Shown piece by piece: positions 44,532 to 55,704 of a DNA stretch of 64,000 bases. Each line of letters begins with the position of its first letter. Position 1 is the first letter of the stretch. This DNA comes from Byssothecium circinans (Eukaryota > Ascomycota > Dothideomycetes > Pleosporales > Massarinaceae). The notes under the pieces are model-generated. The model was not told the DNA's origin. It was given only the letters and a program-made list of their open reading frames with translations, and did not search any database. The DNA lies in the NCBI GenBank assembly GCA_010015675.1, contig ML976992.1, forward strand, positions 574,404-638,403, given 5' to 3'. The position numbers and the translations under genes are program-made.

Positions 44532-46681
44532 ATGACCCAATTGTTCAGCTCGTTGAACCACTCCAACATGACGGAGAAGTCGGAGAAGCGAGTCTTTTCG
44601 GGCCTGCCGCTGTCCTCGAACAAGCAGGTCAACAGCTCCAACAGCCAGGTCTCGCAGAAGATCAAGGCCTTCTTTCGCATCAACAGCAGCAACAGCGACA
44701 AGGACCGCAAGACCTCGGATGAGGGCACTAGCAACCTGGCGCCCAAGAACGACTCCAAGTCGTCCTTCCGCCAGTCGAGATTCCTGCCGCACATCTCTCG
44801 CAACCGCTCGCAGACCGTCACCAGCGAAGGCAATCCCCTCGACGATGGCGTGTCGCCGACTGCCCATGCGAACCCATATTTCATCCACCAGGGCCCACCT
44901 GCCCTCCGCCACCACAATGCAGGTAGCGTACCCCCCTCGCCGCCCGACACTCCTCCCATACCAACTACCAAGATAGAAGCCGTCAGCGGCGCGAACGACC
45001 AGGCTACTACGGCTGGGAAGGAAGAATTGGCGCGGAAACTGCGAAGGGTAGCGTCTGCTCCTAATGCGCAGGGTCTTTTCTCAGCTGGGGGATCATCTGA
45101 GAGACCGCAGACCGCAGAGCTTGGGAAACAGCCGCTAGTGCACCACCCGAACACATCAACGCTCAGCATGGTCGAAACTGTCCCGCCTGACCCGAATCAC
45201 CTCATCCCCATAGACGCCTCCAAAGGCATCCCGTCGCCGGGCCAGATCCGCAATTCGGTAGCTTTCAGGAGGACGTATAGCTCCAATTCTATCAAGGTTA
45301 GGAATGTGGAGGTCGGTCCCGGCAGCTTTGACAAGATCAAGCTCATTGGCAAAGGCGATGTGGGCAAGGTGTATCTAGTGCGGGAGAAGAAGTCGAGCCG
45401 GTTATATGCTATGAAGGGTATGAATTCCGGATTCTGTTGAAGGTATACGCTGACACGGCATAGTCCTGAGCAAGAAGGAGATGATCAAGCGGAACAAGAT
45501 CAAGCGCGCGTTGGCTGAGCAGGAGATTCTCGCGACCAGCAACCACCCGTTTATTGTTACGCTATACCACTCCTTCCAGTCGGAAGACCACCTCTACCTC
45601 TGCATGGAATACTGCAGCGGTGGAGAGTTCTTCAGAGGTATGCTTTAGCCGTATTTCACAATTTCGCAATGCTTACAAATATAGCTTTGCAAACTCGACC
45701 GAACAAATGCGTCGACGAAGACGCGGCAAAATTTTACGCGGCAGAGGTGACTGCCGCATTAGAGTATCTCCATCTGATGGGATTCATCTACAGGGATTTG
45801 AAGCCAGAGAGTACGTCAGCTTGTCTTGTTGCGCGACGTGTACACTGACTATTGTAGACATCTTGCTACACCAATCGGGTCACATTATGCTGTCAGACTT
45901 TGACCTGTCAAAACAGTCTGACCCCGGAGGTCGCCCGACCATGATTGTCGGCCGAAACGGTACATCCTCGAGCAACCTTCCCACAATCGACACCAAGTCG
46001 TGCATAAACAACTTCAGGACGAACTCGTTCGTAGGTACAGAGGAGTATATTGCGCCCGAGGTGATCAAGGGCTGTGGTCACACATCTGCGGTTGATTGGT
46101 GGACGCTGGGCATCTTGATCTACGAGATGTTGTACGGAACGACTCCGTTCAAAGGCAAGAATCGTAATGCGACTTTTGCCAATATTTTGAGGGATGACGT
46201 ACCCTTCCCCGAAGGCTCTGGAGCTCCGTCAAGCTCAAAGTAGGTCGACACATCATCTTTTGCACATTTAATGCTGACAATTGCTAGTCTCTGCAAATCG
46301 CTTATCCGAAAACTGCTCATCAAAGACGAAACCCGCCGCCTCGGCTCCCGAGCCGGAGCATCGGATATTAAAACGCACCCCTTCTTTCGCACCACCTCGT
46401 GGGCATTACTGCGCCACATGAAGCCGCCCATCATCCCGAATCACGGCCAAGGCGTCGAAACGCCCAATTTCCGCAACGTAAAGGAAAGCCAGAGCGTGGA
46501 CATTAGCGCGGCGAAAGCCAAGGGAGTGCCCTTGGACTCTGGGCTCGCAACACCACTCGGCGAAATCGCCGACCCCTTTGAAGAGTTCAACAGCGTGACG
46601 CTTCACCACGACGGTGATGAAATGCACAGCAGTATCGACGAAAGCCACTTCGAATTGCAGCAAACACACTCTCACCGGTAG
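44532..46681 (+). CDS. nrc-2: AGC-family protein kinase, NRC-2/Fpk1 type (flippase kinase)
   Basis: Five exons: 44532-45417, 45464-45637, 45685-45810, 45858-46239 and 46288-46681 (653 aa; Neurospora NRC-2 is about 620). The four introns are 46-48 bp. The N-terminal ~260 residues are disordered and Ser-rich. The kinase domain (about 262-590) has [11 protein letters not shown] (Gly loop), YAMKVLSKKE (VAIK Lys), [31 protein letters not shown] (HRD variant YRD), LSDFDLSK and [12 protein letters not shown] (APE). The usual DFG is DFD, a substitution also found in plant AGCVIII kinases and fungal NRC-2/Fpk1 relatives; it is expected for the family, not a defect. The activation-loop insert between SDFD and the APE motif is long, also typical. 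Yeast Fpk1/2 phosphorylate Dnf flippases; Neurospora NRC-2 restrains conidiation. The C-terminal DPFEEFNSV resembles a hydrophobic motif. Confidence 0.93.
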
Positions 46682-47804
46682 TAAAAATAGCTGTACTTTT
46701 CCTCTTCCCGTCGTCGGCGTTTTCATCACGCCATCATCGGGTCTCTACGTTCTTGATCCAGTAACAAGTATTAAAGGAGGGGCTCTTCTTACTTGCATTC
46801 CGTATAGTCTGTCATCTGGAGGGCGTTGTTCGATTGCGGTTCTCCGTTACACTCCTTAAGCTCATGCTGGGGCCTCTTGTTGTTCTTGCGGCTCTTATGG
46901 AGTCGTCTTCTTTCTCATTGGCATGGGCGTTTATGGGAGTGTGCATTTGCAGACGTGCGTTTGGGTCGTTTTTCGCTCCTTTCTTATTCTCCATCTCTCA
47001 TTTTGCGGGCTATGAGGGCCTCGCTGGTGTGCTATTATTAGGCGTGGAGATTTGAGGGCAGATGACAGAATTGGAATGAGAGAGGCGGGGAGTGGGCAAT
47101 GTTATGGGAGTGTGTCTGGGTGCGGATGCGTCTCGGACGTTGGTGACTGGGAGGTCGATAGAGGAGCAGGACAGTAAGAAAGCAAGTCACAATATGGACG
47201 TGGTACAGATATTTGAATACAGGGAATTTCAGTGTGCATTGCTTCGATTCTTTACAGGCGTGACTGGGCATGTTTTTCGGGCTCTTGAGAAGCACCAGTA
47301 TCTTCCGTGTTGCGAAGCTCTAATTACATCTGATGCCGGGAGAATCGAAAGGCGTTATAATTCTCGAATCTAGCTAGCTAGCTAGTTTTCTGGAAGGATG
47401 TTAACTACCCATGATAACGGTTACAGAGCGGCAGATGCACTGTACTGGAGTTCCACGGGTGCGGGGAGGTTGCCAAGAGATGATTGGCAGGTGCTGGCCA
47501 ACCATATGCGCGGCTTCCCCGCGGGTGTTTTGTGCCGCGGGACTGAACGACGGGACGCGTCGTTAACATATAGGTTTCCAAGGAGATCTGAGACGATTGA
47601 CTAAACCTCGAGGGTTATCTGCGGAAGATACACCACCACGCGCAGCAGCTTAATTCCGCGCCTGCACTACACGACCTCACCACACCGACCATTCCGACAC
47701 ACCACGAAGAGCGATATCTAGCGCCCAAGCCTCCAAGCGTCTAAGCATCACAAGCGTTCCACCACAAAAACCATAAAGAAGAAGGGAAGGAAAGGGCAGA
47801 AAAA
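46682..47804. other. Intergenic between kinase gene and DAD3
   Basis: 1.1 kb. The first part is T-rich 3' UTR-like sequence. A (CTAG)4 run lies at 47370-47385. No ORF is convincing. The 100 bp before the DAD3 ATG are A/G-rich (AAGAAGAAGGGAAGG). Confidence 0.45.
47370..47385. repeat. (CTAG)4 self-complementary microsatellite
   Basis: Sixteen bases of perfect CTAG repeat, seen directly. It is self-complementary and could form a short cruciform. No nearby feature explains it. Confidence 0.9.
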
Positions 47805-48373
47805 ATGGCGACCGACTCCCCAAGCACCCCGCCCTTCGCGCCCTCGCCGACCGAAGACCACAATCTAGGACGGGGAGAAGAAGAAGATCGAGGAGCAGGA
47901 ACAGGAGCAGGAGCAAGAGGAGGAGAAGAAGACCCAGAAACGCTCACCCCGCTGGAACAAGAAGTCCTAGACGAGTACGCTCGGTTACTCGGGAATTTGA
48001 ACAATGTACGGTTTTGGTTTTGGTTTACCTTTTTCCCTTTCCTCCCCCCCTCCCTTTCCTCCCTCCTCTTCTCTCCACCTCCGTCCTTCCCTCCCCAACC
48101 AACCCAAACGCCCAACACTACTGCACCCACCACTCAAAACCAAACAGGGAGAACCACCGGTCCTGACAATAAAATACATAGATGTCCACACTCCTCACCG
48201 ACCTCTCTGCAAACCCCTCGGCGGAGATCCTCGATGCGCTGCGCGGGTTGGAGAGGAAGACGTCGCTGGTTTTCACGCTGTTGAAGGCTAGTGTGTATAG
48301 TATTGTGCTGAATACGCAGATTAGGGAGGAGGATGGGGAGGGTGGCGGTGGTGGTAGGGGGTTTGAGGGATAG
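47805..48373 (+). CDS. dad3: DASH/Dam1 kinetochore complex subunit Dad3
   Basis: Exons 47805-48005 and 48182-48373 (130 aa). The conserved core reads LTPLEQEVLDEYARLLGNLN, then LLTDLSANPSAEILDALRGL, ERKTSLVFTLLKASVYSIVL and NTQI, matching DAD3, a subunit of the microtubule-ring DASH complex that couples fungal kinetochores to spindle microtubules. The first ~45 residues are an acidic/Gly-rich disordered extension. The 176-bp intron (GTACGG donor, CCTGAC branch, ACATAG acceptor) carries a pyrimidine tract of about 70 nt. The C-terminal EEDGEGGGGGRGFEG is low-complexity. Convergent with the uS5m gene (362 bp between stops). Confidence 0.92.
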
Positions 48374-48735
48374 GAGGGGGAGTGGGCTGTGAGAAGACTT
48401 AAGTTTGGAAGAGGGTGAGGGAGGGAGGCATTGGGGCCGGAGATTGAGGAAGATGGAAATGCTGGCTTTTGATACCCCGAGGGAAAGAATTGGGATGATG
48501 CGAAGGGACGGAATGGGATGATGGTGATGGCGTAGCGGGTAGTGTGTATGTATATACATGGTGGTCTTACAGGATACCAGCACAAGCTTTTCCCCTTTCT
48601 ACAATGCGGTGCGCCTTGTTCAACATGCGATCACAAATGCCGAAATACACTACTCCCGTATACATCCCGACCCACACTACTTACTATGCAATTCTCTTCT
48701 TCAATATATCATACAACTCCCTCCCACCTCCCGTT

Positions 48736-50118
48736 CTAGTGTATACTCCCACCGTAATAAACTTTCCTCACATCCACCAACTTCTTTCCCCTCGCCCGCG
48801 CAATCTCATCCGGCAGCTTCTGGTTACAGAGAGCCTCCCAGGTAGCTTTAATAACGTTCATCTTGTTGCGGGAGCGCGGGGTGCGGGCGGCGAGGTCCTG
48901 GAGGCCGGCGGCGCGGGCGAGTTCGAAGATGAGATGTTGGGTACGGAGACCAAAGCCTAGAGATATGATATGAGCATGTTTATCCTAGAAGCCTCTGGAA
49001 GGATAACCGTGGGATGAGGTTTTGGGTTTTGGATTTTGGATTTTGGACTTACCAGGCGGACGAGCGAAAAGCTGCACCTTTGTAGCGCCAACCTTTCTCT
49101 CCAAGTCACCGAAAGTAGTGCGGCCTTCATACCTAGGCACAGGCTTCATATTCCGAATCGCAGCCATGACGCTCTGCTTCCTGCCCTCATCAGGCTCCAC
49201 AGATTTCCCCTCGCCCACGCCGAGCAACCCGTCCTGGTTTCCAGCAATGGTCAAATAATACATGGACCGAATCTTGCCCATGCGCGTCTGGTTCACCACG
49301 CCGTGAACAACCAGCGTTTTCACACGGAGATTCCTCAACTTCGTCTTGTCCCAGCCCATGTACTGCAACAAGCGTTTCTGACGCGGGTCTTCTTCCTCCT
49401 CCGTCGACAGGCGTCGCGTCTGCTTCGCCATGCGGTTTTCCAAACGCGGCAAGTCGGGGAGCACGACCGAGTGTCGCGGATCCGCAAGCGCGTCGAGAGC
49501 GCCGTGATGTTTCGTGTGGAAACTCGCCCGCGGATCAAGCGCTGCCTGCGTCATAGCCGCCTCCATGGACTCCTCAAACCGCTTTGCTTCTTCTTCGTCC
49601 ATCTGGCCCTCGGGGATGCCTTTGGGGTATAATTTCGCCAGGTTCTCGGTCGCGAGATGCGAAATGGCCTCGTTGCGTTCTACCTCGTTCGCTACCCTGA
49701 AGCTGTGCTTCTTGGGCAAATCGTCCGGGGAGAGCTTGTCTGCGTGGTCGGTCACGGGGTCCATCTGGCTCATGTCGTCTTCGTAGGGGAGGAGCCATGG
49801 GTCGCTGCGGCGCTGGGATTGAGTGACGAGGTCTCGGGTGTCGATTGCGGATTCGGCGGCTTTAATGGCGGCGATTTGCGAGGGTGTGTAGCGCTTTGAG
49901 AGGAGTGCCGTTTCTGAAGAGTCGTATTGGGGGTATTCGGCTGAGGCAGCTTCATTCAGGAGTTGCAGGTCTGAGGCTTTGATTGAGGGGTAGTGCGGAC
50001 GTCGTCTCCGGGCGGCTTTGGGGGTTGAGGCGTGGAAGCCGCGTTTTGGGGTGCTGGATGGGGGTTTAGGGAGCGAGGATGGGAGGAGGACGCATCGTAT
50101 CGGGCGGCAGACGCTCAT
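48736..50118 (-). CDS. mrps5: Mitochondrial small-subunit ribosomal protein uS5m
   Basis: Exons 50118-49053 and 48956-48736 (428 aa). The start MSVCRPIRCVLLPSSLPKPP is Arg/Ser/Pro rich without acidic residues and ends KRGFHAST, a likely mitochondrial presequence with cleavage site. The S5 domain begins near residue 268: LRVKTLVVHGVVNQTRMGKI, YYLTIAGNQDGLLGVGEGKS, then after the intron FGLRTQHLIFELARAAGLQD and SRNKMNVIKATWEALCNQKL. uS5 sits at the mRNA entry site of the small subunit. The intron (49052-48957, 96 bp) contains four TTTTGGR units at 49020-49047; reading through it gives a false C-terminus. Head-to-head with TRM2. Confidence 0.92.
49020..49047. repeat. Tandem (TTTTGGR)4 in the MRPS5 intron
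   Basis: Four 7-bp units, TTTTGGG then three TTTTGGA, ending three bases into the donor side of the intron as read on the plus strand. In the minus-strand pre-mRNA this places CCAAAA repeats just after the 5' splice site. Confidence 0.9.
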
Positions 50119-50363
50119 TGCGTCTTTGGTGCCTTACGAAGGCAATTGAGGGGAAAAGAGTGAGAGATGGTCGCTTGAACGCCCGTATGAAGATACAGTC
50201 CATGGAGGTGAGGTGAGGTTCGAGCTCGAGAAAATCTTGGGTGACTAAGCTGCAGTAACGTTAAAATGTAGGCTGGCCAATCACACCTGCATCTTTCTGT
50301 ATGACCAGTCGTGAACATTTTCCCCATTACCCCCACGTGCATGCCTAGCTTTGTTTTTCCCCG
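50119..50363. promoter_or_regulatory. Bidirectional promoter region of MRPS5 and TRM2, with a CCAAT box
   Basis: 245 bp between divergent start codons. A CCAAT pentamer (GGCCAATCAC) lies at 50277-50281, about 83 bp before the TRM2 ATG. CCAAT is the HAP/CBC complex target, which in fungi often controls respiratory and mitochondrial genes. Co-regulation of the pair is inference. Confidence 0.5.
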
Positions 50364-52181
50364 ATGATATCTTCCAAACTAATACGCCCTGCACTACGGA
50401 CATTGTTGACCAGTGGACGCTCACAATTCCCTCTTACTTCTTATTACTCTGTCCGGTACAGCATGGCGTCCTCAGCAGCAGAAGTTGCGCCCATCGAGAG
50501 CTTTGGCGAGAAAAGACATGCAGGATCCATTGAGGAGACGCCGTTGAGGAGCGAGGAAGCGTCACGCGGGAGTTATCGCTTCAAGAACAAGAGGATGAAG
50601 AATGGGCATGGCGAAAAGAGCGGGATCCTAAAGACGAATGGGAGCAATGAGGAAGTTCTACTCGAAGACGTCAATGCTTTGCTCAATAACCTGAACCTGG
50701 ATGTCAAAGAGAAGAACGAATTGCCCGAATTGAGGTCGGAGTTTCAGGTGCAGATCAAAGAGATTTCCTCGATAGGGGATGGGCTGGGGATTCGAGAGGA
50801 TGGTGAGGATGGGCAGGTCTATGTGGTGCCTTTTACTGCGCCTGGGGATACGGTGACGGCGAAGGTGTTCAAGCATTTCACGAAAGAGAAGTACTCCATG
50901 GCCGACTTCGTCTCCGTTACGACTCCATCACCTCACCGCGACGACTCTCTAGTCAAGTGCCCGTACTTTGCCACATGTTCGGGCTGCCTGTTCCAGATGC
51001 TGCCTTACTCCTATCAGCTCGGGCACAAAAAAACCATTGTCGAAAAAGCGTACAAAAACTTCTCCAACTTGCCACCAGAAATGATCCCTGTAGTCGGCGA
51101 CACGATCGGATCTCCCCTGCAGTACGGATACAGAACGAAACTCACGCCGCACTTCGACGGCCCGCCAGAAGCCCGCCGAAGCGATGGTAGAAACGGCATC
51201 AAGCGGAGCTTCAAAGAAGTCCCACCCATCGGCTTCATGAAGAAAGGAACCAGATTCACCATCGACATCGAAGACTGCCCCATCGGCACCGACGCCGTCC
51301 GCAAAGGCAACAAACGTGAACGCCAACGCGTCGCCGCCGAACTCTCCACCTACCGTAAAGGCGCCACCCTCCTCCTCCGCGAAAGCACCAAACGCATTCC
51401 CAAAGCGGACTACCCCGTCTCCAGAGAGGCCGCAACCGCTGATGATGCGGTCATCGAAGACAGGGGAGACTACATCCACCGCAAAACCTGTGTCACGAAC
51501 CCCAACGCAAAAACCACAGAATACATCGACGACTTCCGCTTCGACAACCCAGCCGGTGCCTTTTTCCAAAACAACAATTCCATCCTCCCGATCTTCACAC
51601 AGTACATCCGCGAGCACATCCTCCCCTCCCAGCCAGCGGACCACAACATCACGCACCTCATCGACGCCTACTCGGGCTCGGGCCTCTTCACAATCACCCT
51701 CTCCTCGCTCTTCAAAACCAGTCTCGGCATCGACATCTCCCCCGCGTCCATAACCTCGGCCACGGCAAACGCAACTCTAAACAACATCCCCCCGACCCGC
51801 GCGCGCTTCATCGCCGCCGACGCCGCGAAGCTCTTCGCTAGCATCACGTCGCCGCCCGCAGAGACCGTCGTCATGATCGACCCGCCGCGCAAAGGCTGCG
51901 ACGAGAGCTTCCTGAGGCAGTTGGTCGAGTACGGCCCTGCGAGAGTCGTGTATGTGAGTTGTAATGTGCACAGCCAGGCTAGGGATGTGGGCGTGCTGGT
52001 TGGTGGGATGGCTGGCGTGGATGGCGGGTTTGGGAGCGGGGTGGGGTGTTATGTGCTGGAGAGTTTGAGGCCGTTTGACTTTTTCCCTATGACGGGGCAT
52101 GTGGAGGGGGTTGCTGTGTTGAGGAGGAAGGAGCAGAGGGTGGAAGGGGAGGGAGAGGGAGATGGAGAGGTGGGGGGTTAG
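50364..52181 (+). CDS. trm2: tRNA (uracil-54, C5)-methyltransferase Trm2
   Basis: TrmA/RumA-family enzyme that makes ribothymidine at position 54 of tRNA; 605 aa, single exon. A TRAM-like beta-barrel (about 125-190) precedes the Cys cluster CPYFATCSGC (near residue 198). The SAM-binding motif AYSGSGLFTITLSSLF is near 435, MIDPPRKGCDESF near 505, and the catalytic-Cys motif VYVSCN near 530. Two starts are credible. ATG 50364 gives MISSKLIRPALRTLLTSGRS then a Ser/Tyr/Arg-rich stretch, a plausible mitochondrial presequence. ATG 50463 (MASSAAEVAPIESFGEKRH) would give a cytosolic/nuclear form. Dual localisation through two starts is inference but common for tRNA modification enzymes. The C-terminal EGEGDGEVGG is low-complexity. 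Confidence 0.93.
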   Translation: MISSKLIRPALRTLLTSGRSQFPLTSYYSVRYSMASSAAEVAPIESFGEKRHAGSIEETPLRSEEASRGSYRFKNKRMKNGHGEKSGILKTNGSNEEVLLEDVNALLNNLNLDVKEKNELPELRSEFQVQIKEISSIGDGLGIREDGEDGQVYVVPFTAPGDTVTAKVFKHFTKEKYSMADFVSVTTPSPHRDDSLVKCPYFATCSGCLFQMLPYSYQLGHKKTIVEKAYKNFSNLPPEMIPVVGDTIGSPLQYGYRTKLTPHFDGPPEARRSDGRNGIKRSFKEVPPIGFMKKGTRFTIDIEDCPIGTDAVRKGNKRERQRVAAELSTYRKGATLLLRESTKRIPKADYPVSREAATADDAVIEDRGDYIHRKTCVTNPNAKTTEYIDDFRFDNPAGAFFQNNNSILPIFTQYIREHILPSQPADHNITHLIDAYSGSGLFTITLSSLFKTSLGIDISPASITSATANATLNNIPPTRARFIAADAAKLFASITSPPAETVVMIDPPRKGCDESFLRQLVEYGPARVVYVSCNVHSQARDVGVLVGGMAGVDGGFGSGVGCYVLESLRPFDFFPMTGHVEGVAVLRRKEQRVEGEGEGDGEVGG

Positions 52182-52200
52182 TGGGTAGTGGTGCGTGCGA

Positions 52201-52220
52201 GTGGAGTGGAGTGGAGTGGA
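52201..52220. repeat. (GTGGA)4 microsatellite
   Basis: Four perfect GTGGA units just downstream of the TRM2 stop, followed by the variant ATGGG. Confidence 0.9.
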
Positions 52221-55200
52221 ATGGGTGAAGTGGTTTTAGAATGTATCATAGATTTATCGGATCGATCTTCTACTTCGATTTAATGTACTTGAAGGATATA
52301 GAGCTCCCCGATTTGCGACTTCATCTCGCACTGCATTGTGTCATGGCTAGTGCTGAGGTTCAACAGAGCCATTCCCATTTCTTCCCATTGGGGTGAGAGA
52401 GATGTTTTGCGTGCTTTGCGGGTTAATGGAATGTATGATAGGTAGTAGGATTATGTCTTTCACTTCTTGGTACTCGCTTGAAGAGAATGGAACTGCGGAA
52501 CCATTTGTTGTGTGATCTCTTCTCACTCGGTGTTGTCCGTCATGGCTGACCTGTAAGCTTCAAAAGAGCCTTTCCTTCCACGTAGAACTGCAAAATGTTT
52601 CCTCATACCCACTCTACATACCCACAATACCAAAGAATATGCTACCTTTAGCTTCGATGTATCGGAATAGGCAGGCTGATATATTCACGGGGACCTATCA
52701 GTTATCATGCGGGGTACGTGACTGCAGAGTGGCTGGGAGACTGGATACTTGAGTAAGGTGCTTACGAATGGCGGAAGATCTAGTCTCGGGTAGCTGTGGT
52801 GCTAAAGATAGCAAGCTGCAGGTCTCATATCGGCTATCGGAGGCCTCATATGGGGAAATCGGAGCGTGCATGGAGCTTCTAGAAGGCGGGGAGGATGGGA
52901 TGGGATAGGATAGATTGGGCATGCCGGGCATATCGCTGTAATGAGGGGGTGTTAACCAGGCACTTATGGTCAGGGGGGGGAGTTGAGTCGCCTTGCGCAT
53001 AAGTATGAGTGGGACTGTTTGCGTATGCGGAGAGGTAGGGTGTGTTGATGATGATGAGATCTCTCGAGAACGCAGCGGGTCAGGGAACTTCGAGTGGAGT
53101 TGGTGCATGTCCCACGCTAGCTAAACGGTCGTGCAGAACGCGATGATGGTGTAGCACCGCATCGTCGAAGTCATAGATGACGGAACAGACCGTTCCAGAG
53201 GGGTATGTCGAAATGCTGGAAGCGAGCCCTGGTATATGACAGTCGTTCCCAGTCTCTCCGACGAGCCCGCACCAGCCAAATTGAAAGCCTGGAGATGTAC
53301 TTTTCTCAGACCAGTCTTGCCGTCGCCAGTGGTGGGAAATCGCGCTCGGAAACGGCATGTTGATATAAGATAAATTGCAGCCTTTGGCCATTTAGCCATC
53401 AAGTAGATCAAAACTCTTCTGGTAGTCACATGTGTTTGGCGAATTAACAACGTGGGAGGTGATGCGGCGGGGCTTCAATGTAGATTAGGTATGGGGAATG
53501 CCGTCGTTTGTCGACTATGGAATACGAGGACGTTGGCGTTGGCATTGACGTGGGTGTGTATTTTTGGCATGGCGGGCCGAGGCGAGACAACGTGCAACGT
53601 GCGTGTGCGTGACGAGTTTTGCCGGGTGTAAGTAGATGGAGGATGGATGGGATCGGAGACTAGATCTTCCAGAGGTCATCTTGGGTGGGTACATGTGCAG
53701 CCCTGTGGGCGATGTACAGTCGGTCAGATGAAGTGAGGATTGCGGGATGTGTGCATTCAGAGACGAAACAGATGTCGTCGCACTTTCTGCTCTCAGGCTG
53801 CCATAAGATGCTGTGGAGCGTGAGCGATGCGGCGTTGAGTGATGGCGGCGCTGAGTTCTGAGCGATATATGGAGTATGTTGAGATGTGTGGTAATGGATG
53901 GTTCGGGAAGGAGCGTCATCGTTCAACGCTTGAACCTGTGAATGATGGAGGAATTGAAACAACCAATGTGAAACGAATAAGAACGACGGCAGTTGGAGTG
54001 GGCCAGCACAGGTTACCGATATAATGATGAGCAGTCCTGTGCTTCCTGCTGCCTGCTGGGAGATGATGGAAATGGAAGGGGAGGCTACGGGAGCTTACCG
54101 TGTGACAAGGCGTCTACATCTGCGACAGTTCTACAGTGCACCTCCATGGAGATACCAGCAGTGCCTTCACGACCATGTGCACAATGTGATGCATATCAAC
54201 GTCGGCAGGCTCCGGGACCGCAATTGACGCATTCCGCTTCCGAGCTAGGGTCGGAGCGCGACATCCGAGGCGACACACAGGCGAAGGAGGAATTACCGTG
54301 ACCCGTGCTGGGACGTGTAGATGTTGGCTGTTGGATGTTGGATGCAGTGCTCACTGCTCACATGATATCGGAGTCTGGCGCAAAATGAAGGGGTCAATAG
54401 TTCAAGTGACGATACGTGCGAATGGTAGATGTATCTGCAGTGTCGCCGACTGGGGTGGACATCTGGAGACTTGAATCATAATACATATTGGCATGGGCAA
54501 CTCAGAACTGCCGCATTCGCTCGGACAGCGGCGGAGTGCACACATGGTATGGTGGAAAATGTGACGGCAGTAAGCATTCAGCATTCATGATTATTTATGA
54601 TGATTTGGGCGCCTGGGCAGGGACCACGTCGGTCTATTTTCTTGCATGTGTGCGCGACGGGCGGGTCAACGCTTAGTTTCTTTTCTCTGCTGCTTCTTCC
54701 TCTTCCCCTCCGCTCGGCCTAACCAGACCTTTTACCTTTTACCTTTTCAACCACGCCTGAAAAATTCCGCCGCCCACACACGACCCGTCAAATTTGCAGT
54801 CTGGTGAGGGCGAACTGACGCTTGCTTCTGCCACTGTGCTGTCGCTGTCGGCAGTTTCGAGTTCCTGTCACAGCAAGAGTGTGCGCGCCCTGCTCTGCTC
54901 TGCTCTGCCTCGTCGAGTCGACCTGATACCTGCACCTGCACGCCTGGAGCACCTTGTATCTTCTACTTCTGCGTCCACTTCCACGCCTACGTCGGCCTAC
55001 GCTCGCAGCCAAACGAGACAGCCAACATCCCAAGGTCAGTACCATCGCGTTGCCGCGCCGCCATCACCGGTTGCGCTTGCTGCATATTCTTCCGTCTGTT
55101 GCCTGTGCGTCATCTGTCGTCCACCTGGGCATCGCCCGCGCCAGAAACAACAGGCACAGGCTTCTGTACCGTCGCGCTTGCTTTCTTCCACCCTCGCCGC

Positions 55201-55236
55201 CACAAGCTCGGTTACTTTTCTCGTGGAGCCTGCAAA

Positions 55237-55260
55237 CCCTCACCCTCACCCTCACCCTCA
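55237..55260. repeat. (CCCTCA)4 microsatellite
   Basis: Four perfect CCCTCA units about 445 bp before the LARP start codon, within a C/T-rich stretch. Confidence 0.9.
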
Positions 55261-55704
55261 CATTCATCCACCCTCCGTCCACGCACCCATCCGCGCCCGC
55301 GCACCGTCCACCGCCCCAGCATCGTGCTTGTGCGTGCCGCGCTAGCTCCAGCACTCAGCGTCCCAATTCTTTTCATCAACGCGCTTTCTGACTTTAAATC
55401 CAGCTTCGCGCACCCAGACGTCCGACTGCGACGTCAGTCCTCCCTGCAACCGGGCCTCTCACCACTACCTACGTCGGCAACCAGCAACCCCTGCACCTCG
55501 CTCAATAACACCGCCCGCCAAACTTGGTAGAAGCTAGGGAACACTCGTGCGGAGAGGTGAAGCATCAACCTCTCCGGACATCGCTGTGCCTGTATTTGTA
55601 CTGGTGCTGGCCAGCCTATTGAAAGATCCCGACGGGGACTCTCAAGCTCGAACCTTTCTCTTCACACCCGGTCTCTGCTGAAACGCAGAGCCTCAAGACA
55701 CACA

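Larger units (their letters stand above)
52182..55704. other. Long intergenic region; weak small ORFs and long leader of the LARP gene
   Basis: 3.5 kb. It starts with a (GTGGA)4 microsatellite. A minus-strand ATG frame at 53391-53082 (103 codons, with WSEKSTSPGFQFGWCGLVGE and SSISTYPSGTVCSVIYDFDD) has gene-like codon choice but no recognised family and no joined exon, so it is not called as a gene. From about 54690 the strand is C/T-rich with CCTTTTA tandems (around 54727-54750) and a CCCTCA tandem, fitting a long 5' leader or core promoter of the downstream gene. No tRNA or rRNA gene was seen. Confidence 0.45.

Noticed and set aside
50949..51656. 235-codon minus-strand open frame within TRM2
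   Set aside because: Antisense shadow; Val/Phe/Asp-rich composition mirrors TRM2 codons.
53080..53450. Overlapping minus-strand ORFs at 53.1-53.45 kb
   Set aside because: One frame has plausible codons, but no family, no partner exon and no signals support a gene.
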